From: Anaerolineales bacterium
Lineage (GTDB): Bacteria; Chloroflexota; Anaerolineae; Anaerolineales; Villigracilaceae
Direction of reading: 5' to 3'
Assembly: GCA_016744335.1 (NCBI GenBank)
Contig: JADGEO010000010.1
Coordinates: 1-64,000 of the forward strand
DNA length: 64,000 nt
Positions 1 through 9,476 of the stretch are shown here, piece by piece; positions within the stretch are counted from its first letter, which is position 1, and each line of letters opens with the position of its first letter. The notes beneath the pieces are model-generated. The model made no database searches and was not told the DNA's origin. It was given only the letters and a program-made list of their open reading frames with translations. The position numbers and the translations under genes were made by a program.

Positions 1-1078
1 ATTTCTTGCGGAAACTCAAAAAAGGTTGCTAAGTCTTCCCAGTTGTTTTTCCAAGAACGTACAGCTGCTGCATATTTTTTAGCCCAGGTTTCTTCTAGTT
101 TGATGAGATTGGCATCAGCTTCTTCACGGGTAGCGGCACGATAAATTTTCTTCAAATCAGCAACAAATGCTCTTCGGTCTTTCCAAACTACATATTTTAG
201 ACTGTAGCGTATCTGATGAATAATACAGCGTTGTACTTTTGTTTTAGGAAAAACTGAATGAATGGCTTCTTTGAAACCAGTCAAACCATCTATGGCGGCG
301 ATGAATATATCTTCTACGCCACGATTTTGTAAGTCAGTAATTACAGAGAGCCAAAAATTAGCGCCTTCTCCACCATCGCCTATCCAGTGTCCCAAAACTT
401 CTTTGTGACCGTCCAGGGTGATGCCTAGAACATTGTAGACCGCTACCTTAGCTACTTTGCCATCTTTTCTCAGATTAATATGGATAGCATCCAAGTAAAC
501 AATAGCGTAATGAGAAGATAAAGAGCGACTTTGCCAACTTTCCACCAATGGCCAGATCTTGTCTGTAATTCCACTGATCAATGTTGCTGAAACAGATATG
601 CCATATAGCTCTGCAAGAATGTCCTGAATATCTCGTGTTGACATGCCTTTGGCATACATTGCTATAATTTTTTCTTCAATCTCATTACTGTTTTTCTTCA
701 GCAATTCTGACTGAAACTTGCCGTTGCGGTCTCGTGGAACATTGATTTCTGCATCACCACCAGATGTACGCATTTTGCGTGTATAGTGACCATTGCGACT
801 GTTTCCTGAGTTATGCCCTTTGACTTCATGAGATTCATAGCCTAGTTTTTCCGTAAGCTCTGCCTCAAGCATTTCTTCAATCGTTCTTGAAAAGAGTTTT
901 GCAAAAATACCATCTTTGCCATAAAAATCATCGATGGATGTTGCTTCGCCCAAAGCATCTAATACTTCTTTTTCTTCGGGCATTGACTGAAATTTAGTTC
1001 TCGTTCTTTTTTTCATTTTAGGGTTCCTTTTCTAGGGTGAATAGGATAACCCATTTACACAATAAATTTTACACCCTC
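1..1078 (-). mobile_element. IS256-family insertion sequence, truncated by window start; transposase CDS ~1..1016 on minus strand
   Basis: Reverse-strand translation from ATG at 1016 reads MKKRTRTKFQSMPEEKEVLDALGEATSIDDFYGKDGIFAKLFSRTIEEMLEAELTEKLGYE...NSRNGHYTRKMRT...YLDAIHINLRKDGKVAKVAVYNVLGI..., typical IS256/mutator transposase; a terminal-repeat-like end (gagggtgtaaaatttattgtgtaaa on the reverse strand) stops near 1078. Confidence 0.93.
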
Positions 1079-1302
1079 GCAAAAAGTTCAAAAATGAGTT
1101 GAAAAAATGGAAGACAAAAGGACTCCATATCAAGTATTTGCCAACCTATTCTCCAGAGCTAAATTTGATTGAAATCGTATGGCGATTTATCAAATACAGT
1201 TGGCTTCCTTTGGCCTCTTATTTATCTTTCAAAAGCCTCAAAGACAATCTGAAAAACGTGCTGGATGGCATTGGAACAAAATACCAAATTTCTTTTGCTT
1301 AG
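1079..1302 (+). pseudogene. IS630-family transposase C-terminal remnant
   Basis: Translation ...KGLHIKYLPTYSPELNLIEIVWRFIKYSWLP... is the DDE_3 'YSPELNPIE' C-terminal motif; N-terminus missing. Confidence 0.85.
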
Positions 1303-1316
1303 GTACTTAGCAATTT

Positions 1317-2409
1317 CTCGACAGGTTGGCCTTATCTTGATCTGACCTATTTCGATCTGACCACAACGGATACCATTTCTAAAGACGAACAATACTGGGC
1401 AGACAATTATTACGTCGGCAAAACATCTGAAGGGCAATACGATGCAGCTTTTGGTGTCAACCATGCCACTGGGCATATCAAGGCTTACCCCGCATTGGTC
1501 ACAGGACGGATGGGCAAACACGTCCGTTGTGTATCTGGCGCAACCTATGGCGAAAATATCCTTGTAGACAACGGCGATGGTAGTATCAGCGATGAAGCAA
1601 CCGGGCTGATGTGGTCACAGGCTGATAGCGGTGAAGGTATGGACTGGGAAGCTGCCTTAGCCTATGCTCAAAGCCAAAACGAAGCCAACTATCTCGGCTA
1701 CAGCGATTGGCGCTTGCCAAACGTGAAAGAACTTCAAAGCATTGTAGACTATAGCTATGCCCCCGATGCACAAGACGCAGCCTACGATGGTCCAGCTCTT
1801 GACCCCATGTTCAGTGTTTCTGAGATTGTAAATGAAATAGGCGTTGCCGATTACCCCTACTACTGGACAAGCACTTCTTCTCGCTTCCAGTCTGGTGGAA
1901 ATTTCTACTACGCTTGGTATGTCGCTGCTGGTCGAGCAGTAGATGGAAATGGCAACGACACCCACGGTGCGGGCGCAGTGCGTTTTGACACCAAATATGA
2001 AGGTGGTCCCGCAGGTGAAGGCGGAGAACGCTATTACAATTACGTCCGCTTAGTACGTGGTGGAGACGTTACCGAAACGCCAAATGGTGATCCCAACGCC
2101 AACGATGTTGGACCAGAACTTGAGTTCTCAGCTGATGGTCCCGGTGCCCCGAACGGGCAGCAAGCCTCTGATGGAAATTCTCAGCCCGGGGGACAACCTG
2201 GTGGCCAGATGCCCGATTTCGCCGCCGCTGCCGCAACACTTGGAATCACCAAAGCAGAATTGCAAGCCGCGCTAGGTGATCCTCCCCCAGATTTCGTAGC
2301 CGTCGCCGCGGCACTTGGCATCACCGAAGAAGTACTCATGGAAGCCCTTGGTATGTCGGCTGATGGACCATCAAATGGCAATGGACAGCCCCCAGCAAAC
2401 CAACCATAA
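1317..2409 (+). pseudogene. DUF1566 (Lcl-like C-terminal domain) protein, 5' truncated
   Basis: Open frame begins upstream of the listed ORF (FSTGWPYLDLTYFDLTTTDTISKDEQYWADNYYVG...) and continues to GLMWSQADSGEGMDWEAALAYAQSQNEANYLGYSDWRLPNVKELQSIVDY, a DUF1566 signature; no start or signal peptide, upstream sequence is IS630 remnant. Confidence 0.8.
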
Positions 2410-2447
2410 CTTTAGCAACATACAAAAAATGTTTTCAGGAGAAAACT

Positions 2448-2613
2448 GATGTTTAGAAAAACCAAAACTACGAAGTCATCCACATCTCCAGCGGCTACCT
2501 CAATTCCATCACCAGCCAAGGTGAAAATGCCTTTAGCGCCGAGCAGATTCAAGCCATCATCGCAATAAAGATTACGGCGATCATCCGTTTTTTGGAAAGC
2601 AAGATCAATAGCT
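2448..2613 (+). pseudogene. Short gene remnant (NYEVIHISSGYLNSITSQGENAFSAEQIQAIIAIKITAIIRFLESKINS*)
   Basis: Coding-like tail without start, followed by a stem-loop terminator at 2628-2658. Confidence 0.35.
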
Positions 2614-2627
2614 AATTTAAGAAAGAA

Positions 2628-2658
2628 CACTCCCCATATCCTTTAGATATGGGGAGTG
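2628..2658. terminator. Stem-loop terminator
   Basis: Inverted repeat CACTCCCCATATC-ctttag-ATATGGGGAGTG. Confidence 0.6.
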
Positions 2659-2772
2659 CGGTATGGTCATTTATCGTTTTTTGCTTGTTCATTCCCACAA
2701 AGCAGTATCCCACAAGATTTACGAATTTTCTATCACCTAAAGCCAAATCCCCCTATATATGATGGTTAAAAA

Positions 2773-3180
2773 CTACGCAGCCACAACCAGCTTCGGCCTA
2801 AATTTATAGCCATAAACCAACATCCCCCGCTCATCACCATCTTCGCGTAATTTGCGCGTTACCATCTCGACAGGCATTCCAATAGAAACATGCTCTTCGT
2901 CTACATCGGTTAGTTGTGCGGTTATCAAAGGTCCTTCTTCTAATTGTACTAAAGCAACAGTATAAGGGATTGTATGCTCAAACCCACTTGGCGCATTATA
3001 AATTGTGGTATACGAATAAACTTCACCCGCCCCGCTAAAAGCAAACTCATCTTTTGCTTCTTTGCCACAATCAGGACAAATATCTCGGGGTGGAAAAATT
3101 TTAGAATCACAGTGAGGGCAAACTTCACCAATTAAGCCATATCGTTGCTTCTTTAAACGCCAATGACGCGGGATTTCCAT
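2773..3180 (-). CDS. Zn-ribbon/OB-fold (DUF35) acyl-CoA-associated protein
   Basis: MEIPRHWRLKKQRYGLIGEVCPHCDSKIFPPRDICPDCG..., four-Cys ribbon plus OB fold; start chosen at 3180. Confidence 0.88.
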   Translation of the reverse strand: MEIPRHWRLKKQRYGLIGEVCPHCDSKIFPPRDICPDCGKEAKDEFAFSGAGEVYSYTTIYNAPSGFEHTIPYTVALVQLEEGPLITAQLTDVDEEHVSIGMPVEMVTRKLREDGDERGMLVYGYKFRPKLVVAA

Positions 3181-3378
3181 AATCAAGCTCCTTATTTGAG
3201 TAATACGGCACAAATATAAGCAAAAGAAGCTATCAGGAACTATCAGTTTTGAGTTTTATAATTATTGCAAAGAGCCAATATCTCATCTAGCTTTGATAGA
3301 AGCAAAAAATTTGCTATAATCAAAAATGTAAACGGGTATTTTCCCGACACCACTTACGCAGAATATAGGAGAAGCTCA

Positions 3379-3747
3379 ATGGCAGATTACGGAAACAGAA
3401 GGAAAGAAGCTCGCAAAAATATAGTGGCATTTACCTTAGTACATGATCTAGAAAACAATCAATTATTAGGGTATTTGCGAGACTTAACCTTAAGTGGCGC
3501 AAGAGTAAGCGGAAAAAATTCTATAGCACCCAACACACAACTTACACTATCCATTGAACTTCCCGATAATCTGTCAGAAATAGCGGTAAAAAAGCTAGAA
3601 CTCCCTGCGTTAGTTAGGACTTCAACAAAGATTACTGGAAATCCAGCAAGCTATGAGAGCGGCTTTGAATTCACTGCCCTACAGCCAGAGCAAGCTAAAA
3701 TAATAGAAAATCTTTTAGAGCGGTATCACTTTCAGAGCAAAGAGTAA
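3379..3747 (+). CDS. PilZ domain-containing protein
   Basis: MADYGNRRKEARKNIVAFTLVHDLENNQLLGYLRDLTLSGARVSG...; 'RR' and 'D.S..G' PilZ motifs; preceded by aggag. Confidence 0.75.
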   Translation: MADYGNRRKEARKNIVAFTLVHDLENNQLLGYLRDLTLSGARVSGKNSIAPNTQLTLSIELPDNLSEIAVKKLELPALVRTSTKITGNPASYESGFEFTALQPEQAKIIENLLERYHFQSKE

Positions 3748-3750
3748 AAA

Positions 3751-3790
3751 AAAACAGGCAGATGACGAAAATCATCTGCCTGTTTTCTTT
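3751..3790 (+). terminator. Rho-independent terminator
   Basis: AAAACAGGCAGATGA-cgaaaa-TCATCTGCCTGTTTT followed by T-rich tract. Confidence 0.85.
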
Positions 3791-3876
3791 TGTTTACCTT
3801 TTACGCTTTAACAACCAATTCACAAACTCTAGCAATAAGAAGCGTAAGTGTAAGTCTTTTTTATCAAAAACTGACC

Positions 3877-5472
3877 CTAATCGAGCAAGAAATTCCCGTC
3901 TTCCAATACCCCATCTAAAATCACATTCATAGCGGGAGAGTTCTCAGGTGCCAAACGTGCTAAATCAAAATCTTTTAACAAGGCATGGGATGTTCGCACG
4001 CCTGTTTCCAAATACTCACCAAAAGGCAACGAAGAGAAATAGAGTTGATAATATAAAAATCGGCGGGCATTACGCTTGAACTCAGCTGGCACATCAATCT
4101 TTTCAGCGTTCAACATTTCTGCAAGTTTTTCTCGGTATGCCCCCACACTCTGTGGGAAGAAAACGGTGGGATATTGCGTAAAGCGCGCCTTGCCTGCACA
4201 GAGTACCGGCATTCCCATAATAGAGGCTTCCATCCCAATAGTCGAGTTATAAATCATCACAAATTTCGAGCGTTGGATTAGCTCATAGGAACTCAGCGTC
4301 TCATGCGGCGGCACAAAAAGCACATTTGGCTCATCATCCGCACGGCGGTCGGCAACCCAATTCGCCACCGTCTCAAGGCTGGCCTTTCGCAGGCGCATCT
4401 CGTCTGGGTGGGCGCGGATAACGAATAAAGTTAGCGGATTTTCTCGAATGACTTCCAACACAACATCGAGCCAAGTGAACATATCTTCAAAAACGGTGTT
4501 GGCGTGCGGCTGGCTGGTATCAAAAATGACATTGGTAAAAATGGGGATAATCTGCTCAAATTCTGCGGCTTTTGTCAGAAATGCTTCGTCCAACCCCTTC
4601 ATATCTGCCCAAAACTTCATCCCCGCCATCGTGAAATCGCCTTGAAAACGTTTCGAGAGATATTCATCTAAACGCGCATTTTGCGCGTCATCTAATTTAA
4701 AATCTTCTGGGATATGAAGAGGGTACGCGGTTGCCTCTCCATCGGTGAAAAAAGCTGTTTGGGGACGTAGACCAACTTCGTGCGTAATCGCGCGTAGTTT
4801 ATGCTTGCGTGCCACAAAAAGCGCAGTTGCTTCGGGATACATCTGCCCGTTAAAAACGACCACTGCTTGCGGCTTTTCCCGCTCAATCAGCATCTCAAAT
4901 TCTCTAGCCACATTCCACGCCGAGCGGATATATTCTCGCAACAGATACCGAGTTGGCTCGTCATCATTGAGATGATGACGCCGCAGAATCCAGCGTAAGC
5001 CGGGAAGAGAAAGCGCACCGAGCGGTATCCCGTTGAATTCAAATTGCTGTAAATCGGCAAGTGGCAAGTTGCCCAACGCGTGATCCAGTTCTTCATCCCC
5101 CTTAAAAGAAAACCAATTTACATCTGCTCCCGTGTAGAGCGTTTTTGATTGATAAATGCACGATTTGCAAGGCGGTTTTTGGGTGACTACCTCACGATTA
5201 GTGCCGAGAACGCAGTGCGTCATCCCGCTTTTGCAGGCAAAAAACCGAACAGGGATGCCGCGCAAACGAAATGCCCACGATGTGAGCAAATGAAATGCGG
5301 CGTTCCACGAGAGATCGTCCACACCAGAGGAGGCTTTGAAGAAAATGACAGGCGCGCCCTCAGCAGGATGAACTGTTTTGGCAACGCGGCGTGCCATCTT
5401 CCAGATTTGAAGGTTGTTTAGGTGGCGTGTAAGCCGCCGTTGGATACGTTGGGTATAGAATTCTTTAAACAT
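3877..5472 (-). CDS. Capsule polysaccharide biosynthesis-like / surface glycan protein
   Basis: 531 aa ORF with ...VVFNGQMYPEATALFVARKHKLRAITHEVG... and ...FVMIYNSTIGMEASIMGMPVLCAGKARF..., CDP-glycerol/capsule-transferase-like fold features. Confidence 0.65.
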   Translation of the reverse strand: MFKEFYTQRIQRRLTRHLNNLQIWKMARRVAKTVHPAEGAPVIFFKASSGVDDLSWNAAFHLLTSWAFRLRGIPVRFFACKSGMTHCVLGTNREVVTQKPPCKSCIYQSKTLYTGADVNWFSFKGDEELDHALGNLPLADLQQFEFNGIPLGALSLPGLRWILRRHHLNDDEPTRYLLREYIRSAWNVAREFEMLIEREKPQAVVVFNGQMYPEATALFVARKHKLRAITHEVGLRPQTAFFTDGEATAYPLHIPEDFKLDDAQNARLDEYLSKRFQGDFTMAGMKFWADMKGLDEAFLTKAAEFEQIIPIFTNVIFDTSQPHANTVFEDMFTWLDVVLEVIRENPLTLFVIRAHPDEMRLRKASLETVANWVADRRADDEPNVLFVPPHETLSSYELIQRSKFVMIYNSTIGMEASIMGMPVLCAGKARFTQYPTVFFPQSVGAYREKLAEMLNAEKIDVPAEFKRNARRFLYYQLYFSSLPFGEYLETGVRTSHALLKDFDLARLAPENSPAMNVILDGVLEDGNFLLD

Positions 5473-5542
5473 GATATTTGATACTCAATATTCGGAAATT
5501 GGTTGCAAACAATACTCGAATATCGAGTATCGTTTTTCTCTT

Positions 5543-6397
5543 TTACCAATCATTATTTTTTTCATACCCCAATTTTATCAATAAATCCCCACTGATTTCT
5601 TTAAATATGACTTTATTCTCTTCGCTAAAATGATTTACCCATCCACCTGTCTTCCCTGAGCGGAAGGTATGACTCTTTTTTGGATTAATTGCCTCTACTA
5701 AAATCTCTAATGCCCTATCTCTCGGCATTGGAATTTCATATCCCGTTCTCTCAACTTCATCAAGCATGGCGAGGAGGGTTTCATCCCGATTATTGATCAA
5801 GTCTTCAAAGCGAATGCACATTACCTGCGGCTGTTCCAGCCACTCAAAAACGCCTTCGTAGCGCTGGCGCACGCTGACCATTTTTAAACCATCTTGGTCG
5901 ATGCCTCTAATAGCGACTTTCAACCGTGCATTAAAATCAGGCAGGGATAGGTAATAATCGTGCATTCCGTGTCCCTTGTGCATATCTGTTGCAAAGAAAA
6001 CCTGCGAAACGAGCATATCACGCGGGTCACGGTAAATGAAGTAGTTGACACGATGTGGCTGGCATAAGACAGATACATTTTGCTCGTTTGCTTCAACATA
6101 GCCCCAACCAATGGCGTGTTTTGGTTGCTCCTGCAAATCTTCGGCAACATCTTTTACTGGTCGCCGCCCACCCTCACGATTTATCGTGCGAACTGGCTCC
6201 GCAACTGTATATGCGTAAGGCATAATCTGCGTAAAACCGTTCAAAATTTGGAGTAGAAGATGCGAGCCGCTCTTGGGTTTAGAGTTGCCAAAAATAAGAG
6301 GGGCTTCATTAAAAGATAATCTCCGCCAGCGTAAAACCGCCTGAGCATATTTGCCCGGTTCGCGAAGTTTTTGGCGAAGACTATCTTTTAATTTCAT
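5543..6397 (-). CDS. Sulfotransferase domain protein
   Basis: GNSKPKSGSHLLLQIL (PAPS 5'-phosphosulfate loop type) and NYFIYRDPRDMLVSQVFF (3'-PB type) motifs. Confidence 0.85.
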   Translation of the reverse strand: MKLKDSLRQKLREPGKYAQAVLRWRRLSFNEAPLIFGNSKPKSGSHLLLQILNGFTQIMPYAYTVAEPVRTINREGGRRPVKDVAEDLQEQPKHAIGWGYVEANEQNVSVLCQPHRVNYFIYRDPRDMLVSQVFFATDMHKGHGMHDYYLSLPDFNARLKVAIRGIDQDGLKMVSVRQRYEGVFEWLEQPQVMCIRFEDLINNRDETLLAMLDEVERTGYEIPMPRDRALEILVEAINPKKSHTFRSGKTGGWVNHFSEENKVIFKEISGDLLIKLGYEKNNDW

Positions 6398-6405
6398 ATA
6401 AAAAT

Positions 6406-6434
6406 GTAGGGGCGCGTCTGAGCCCCGCCCCTAC
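6406..6434. repeat. GTAGGGGCG...CGCCCCTAC palindromic intergenic repeat
   Basis: gtaggggcgcgtctgagccccgcccctac; same family as 9436-9468. Confidence 0.75.
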
Positions 6435-6440
6435 TAATAC

Positions 6441-7316
6441 TTACTTTACGCGGCGAAGTTTTTCACGCGGTCCTTTTTCGCTTTCGTAGACCTTTTTCAC
6501 ACCATCGCCCAAGCCCTGCTCGGTGACGCGGATATATTTGACCAGTTTCCGCAATCCACCCGGTTCAACAGAAGCAGATTGATCACTGCCCCACATCGAA
6601 CGGTCAGTGGTGATATGACGCTCAACCATGCACGCGCCCAAAGCGACTGCAACAGCAGAAGGCACTAACCCAACTTCATGCCCAGAATAACCAATGGGGA
6701 TATTGGGGAATTCTTTTTTCAAAGTTTCAATCATTTTCAAATTCAATTCTTCTGGCGCACAAGGATAAGAAGAAGTCGAGTGCATGATACCCAAATTCTC
6801 TTGCCCAACAGTTTCAACACCTTTGCGAATTTCTTCCATCGTAGACATGCCTGTCGAGATAATAATAGGTCGTCCCGTTTCACGGACTTTGCGTAAAAGC
6901 GGATAATCTGTCAGCGAGGCAGAGGGCAATTTATAAGCATGGGTATCAAATTGCTCCATAAAATCTACAGAACCTTCATCCCAAACTGAGACGAACCAAT
7001 CAATCCCTTTTTCTTTGCAATAGCGGTCTATTTCGGTGTATTCTTCTACACCAAACTCAACTTTGTAGCGATAATCGAGATAAGTGATATATCCCCAAGG
7101 TGTCTGGCGCATTTTCGATTGTTGGTCTTTTGGCGTGCAAACATCGGGAGTGCGTTTCTGGAACTTAATCGCATCCGCTTTAGCGTTTACTGCCGCGTCA
7201 ATCATCTTTTTTGCGAGATCTAAATCGCCGTTATGGTTAATCCCAATTTCGCCGATGATATAGGTCTGATGCCCATCGCCCACTAATTTATTGCCAATCT
7301 TCATTTCACGTTTCAT
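6441..7316 (-). CDS. neuB: N-acetylneuraminate synthase family protein (NeuB-like, no SAF domain)
   Basis: YIIGEIGINHNGDLDLAKKMIDAAVNAKADAIKFQKR...IISTGMSTMEEI...ERHITTDRSMWGSDQSASVEP; ends soon after the TIM barrel. Confidence 0.88.
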   Translation of the reverse strand: MKREMKIGNKLVGDGHQTYIIGEIGINHNGDLDLAKKMIDAAVNAKADAIKFQKRTPDVCTPKDQQSKMRQTPWGYITYLDYRYKVEFGVEEYTEIDRYCKEKGIDWFVSVWDEGSVDFMEQFDTHAYKLPSASLTDYPLLRKVRETGRPIIISTGMSTMEEIRKGVETVGQENLGIMHSTSSYPCAPEELNLKMIETLKKEFPNIPIGYSGHEVGLVPSAVAVALGACMVERHITTDRSMWGSDQSASVEPGGLRKLVKYIRVTEQGLGDGVKKVYESEKGPREKLRRVK

Positions 7317-7428
7317 TTTTTTACTCCTGTTTTTAGATGTGCCCTGCACCTTAAAGGTGCGTTGCACATCGGCTTTTTGATAAACACAAAGTGCTACGTA
7401 TCAAAAGCAGATACAATGCACTTCTCCA

Positions 7429-8163
7429 TCATCTTTCTTTTATTGTAAATTTCTTCCTGTTTTTCTTAAAACAACTATAACAAACTGGTTTTATCATCGT
7501 TGCTTTATGTTCTTCTCCACAATTATGGCAGTGTTTCTCTTCGTAAGATGTGTTTGCGTATTGTTGCCATGTTTTAAAGCAACCAGAGCAATATGGGGCT
7601 TTTATACTCAATGGAATTTCTTTTTTACAGCGAATACAAAACCCCTTTTCCCCAGCAACAACACCTTTAGATTTTCTCTTTTCTACTTTCCCTGTTTTTA
7701 TCTCTTTCTCTTTTGTAACTTTTTCTACAGATACCCGAATCTCATCACTAATTCTAATCAACCTACGTGATGCAGTATAGATTTCTCCGTAGAGTTCAGG
7801 ATCATCTTCTTTTTTTACATATATCCCCATCTCTTCGTTATTAACTTGCGAAAACTCGTACAAATTCATCGAAGTCAAAATAGCTTCTTTTTCGTTCAGA
7901 TAACACTTTGCGTGTAAATTCTCACAAAAACTGGTGCGAATAAATTGTAAAGAACGCAACCAGTCAATTTCTTTTGGAGCTAATTCATTTTTCCCATAAA
8001 TCACACGAATATCTATTTTCATTCTATCTTTATCTTCAAGCGACTGTCTCAAACGATCGTTGATTTTCAAAAAAGGACTAATCAAAACCAAAGTTTCATC
8101 TGCGCTATCAACTAATTGTTGAAGAAAATAAGAAACGCCTGTAGTGTCTAAAAATTTTGCCAT
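7429..8163 (-). CDS. Phospholipase D-like domain protein with C-terminal zinc ribbons
   Basis: HAKCYLNEKEAILTSMNL HKD-like motif; CxxC pairs CIRCKKE...CSGC and CHNCGEE...CYSC. Confidence 0.8.
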   Translation of the reverse strand: MAKFLDTTGVSYFLQQLVDSADETLVLISPFLKINDRLRQSLEDKDRMKIDIRVIYGKNELAPKEIDWLRSLQFIRTSFCENLHAKCYLNEKEAILTSMNLYEFSQVNNEEMGIYVKKEDDPELYGEIYTASRRLIRISDEIRVSVEKVTKEKEIKTGKVEKRKSKGVVAGEKGFCIRCKKEIPLSIKAPYCSGCFKTWQQYANTSYEEKHCHNCGEEHKATMIKPVCYSCFKKNRKKFTIKER

Positions 8164-8205
8164 GATTTCTCCTTTTTTCCTTTGTGTTCTTCCTGTGCTT
8201 CGTGG

Positions 8206-9429
8206 TCAATCATTTTGTCTACTCAAAATCAAATCACACAATTCCCGTACAGCACCATGACCGCCTTTTTTGCTTAGCACAAAGTCGGCTTGGGCTAAAA
8301 CTTCTGGCATAGCATCGGATACGGCGACTCCCCAGCCCACAAGTGGGAAAGCGGGAAGATCGTTCAAATCGTTGCCAACGAAGATAGTCTGAGACGGATC
8401 AAGCTTGCGTTTGGCTTGCTCTCGTTTAAGAATCCCTTCCTTGTCGTCAACGCCTTGCACATAAGGAACATCCATCTTTTTACAGCGTGCCGCTACAACG
8501 GGATTTCTCTCTTTCGAAATGACAATCACTTCAATGCCCGCTTTCTTGAGCATCGCGATTCCAAAACCATCTCCACGACTGGCGACCACCGTTTCTTTAC
8601 CAGCTTCATCTGTCCAAACGCGGTTATCGGTGAGCACGCCGTCAAAGTCAAGAAAAAGTGCAGAAACAGGTTCAGGCATAAATCGGCGCGCGTTTCGGGG
8701 AGAGACGAAATCTAAGTCTCCGAATTTTACCAGCCATTCATAACGCGCCCAATCCGAGAGATTATCAATATCCACCGTATATTCTGGCGCAATGATGAGC
8801 GGGAAAATCTTCTCACCAGTCATAGACTTTTGCTCAAGAATTGCGCGGGGGCGGATTGCATCGATATGCCCCGTTTGCCAAAAAACAGGCGGCAAAATTT
8901 GACGAGGAGCGTTAAAAGGCTCGTCAATTCCATCCACGTTGAGCAGATTTTGCATGGCAGCATTTTCGCCATCGAGCAGTCGCCACATTTTATGCGGGTT
9001 TTGTCCCGCAGGCACAACGCCGCGCACCGAATCGGCTTCGGGGTTGTCGAGCAAAATGCGAATAGCATCATCCACGCAATCTACGGGGCGGATGGGCGAA
9101 GTAGGGCGAAGTTGGATGACCACATCGGGGTGATAATTCTCATTTTCTGCCAACCATTTGAGAGCGTGTTCAAACACGGGCAAGTCGGTGGTGTTATCTT
9201 CGGCGAATACGGATGGGCGAATAAAAGGCGTTTCTGCGCCAAATTCACGGGCAACTGCCGCTATTTCATCATCATCTGTGCTGACAATGACGCGCGTCAC
9301 GAGTTCAGATTTTAGCCCAGCCGAAATACTATACGCAATCAGCGGGTAGCCCGCAAAATTGCGGATATTTTTACGCGGGATGCCCTTAGAGCCGCCACGC
9401 GCGGGGATAATTGCTAGGATTTCAGTCAT
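8206..9429 (-). CDS. neuA: Bifunctional acylneuraminate cytidylyltransferase / KdsC-like HAD phosphatase
   Basis: N-terminus MTEILAIIPARGGSKGIPRKNIRNFAGYPLIAYSI (CMP-NeuAc synthetase); C-terminus ALFLDFDGVLTDNRVWTDEAGKETVVASRGDGFGIAMLKKAGIEVIVISKE...VGNDLNDL (HAD). Confidence 0.92.
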   Translation of the reverse strand: MTEILAIIPARGGSKGIPRKNIRNFAGYPLIAYSISAGLKSELVTRVIVSTDDDEIAAVAREFGAETPFIRPSVFAEDNTTDLPVFEHALKWLAENENYHPDVVIQLRPTSPIRPVDCVDDAIRILLDNPEADSVRGVVPAGQNPHKMWRLLDGENAAMQNLLNVDGIDEPFNAPRQILPPVFWQTGHIDAIRPRAILEQKSMTGEKIFPLIIAPEYTVDIDNLSDWARYEWLVKFGDLDFVSPRNARRFMPEPVSALFLDFDGVLTDNRVWTDEAGKETVVASRGDGFGIAMLKKAGIEVIVISKERNPVVAARCKKMDVPYVQGVDDKEGILKREQAKRKLDPSQTIFVGNDLNDLPAFPLVGWGVAVSDAMPEVLAQADFVLSKKGGHGAVRELCDLILSRQND

Positions 9430-9435
9430 AGGTTT

Positions 9436-9468
9436 TTGTAGGGGCGGGTCTGAGACCCGCCCCTACAA
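9436..9468. repeat. TTGTAGGGGCGGGTC-tga-GACCCGCCCCTACAA palindromic repeat
   Basis: 15-bp perfect inverted repeat, seen again in variant form at 6406 and 60718. Confidence 0.85.
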
Positions 9469-9476
9469 TTGTTTTT

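Noticed and set aside
3877-5472. Specific enzyme name for the capsule-like protein
   Set aside because: Only general fold-type motifs recognised; a precise transferase activity cannot be supported.
8830-9315. 161-aa plus-strand ORF within neuA
   Set aside because: Fully antisense to a strongly supported cytidylyltransferase; no recognisable motif.
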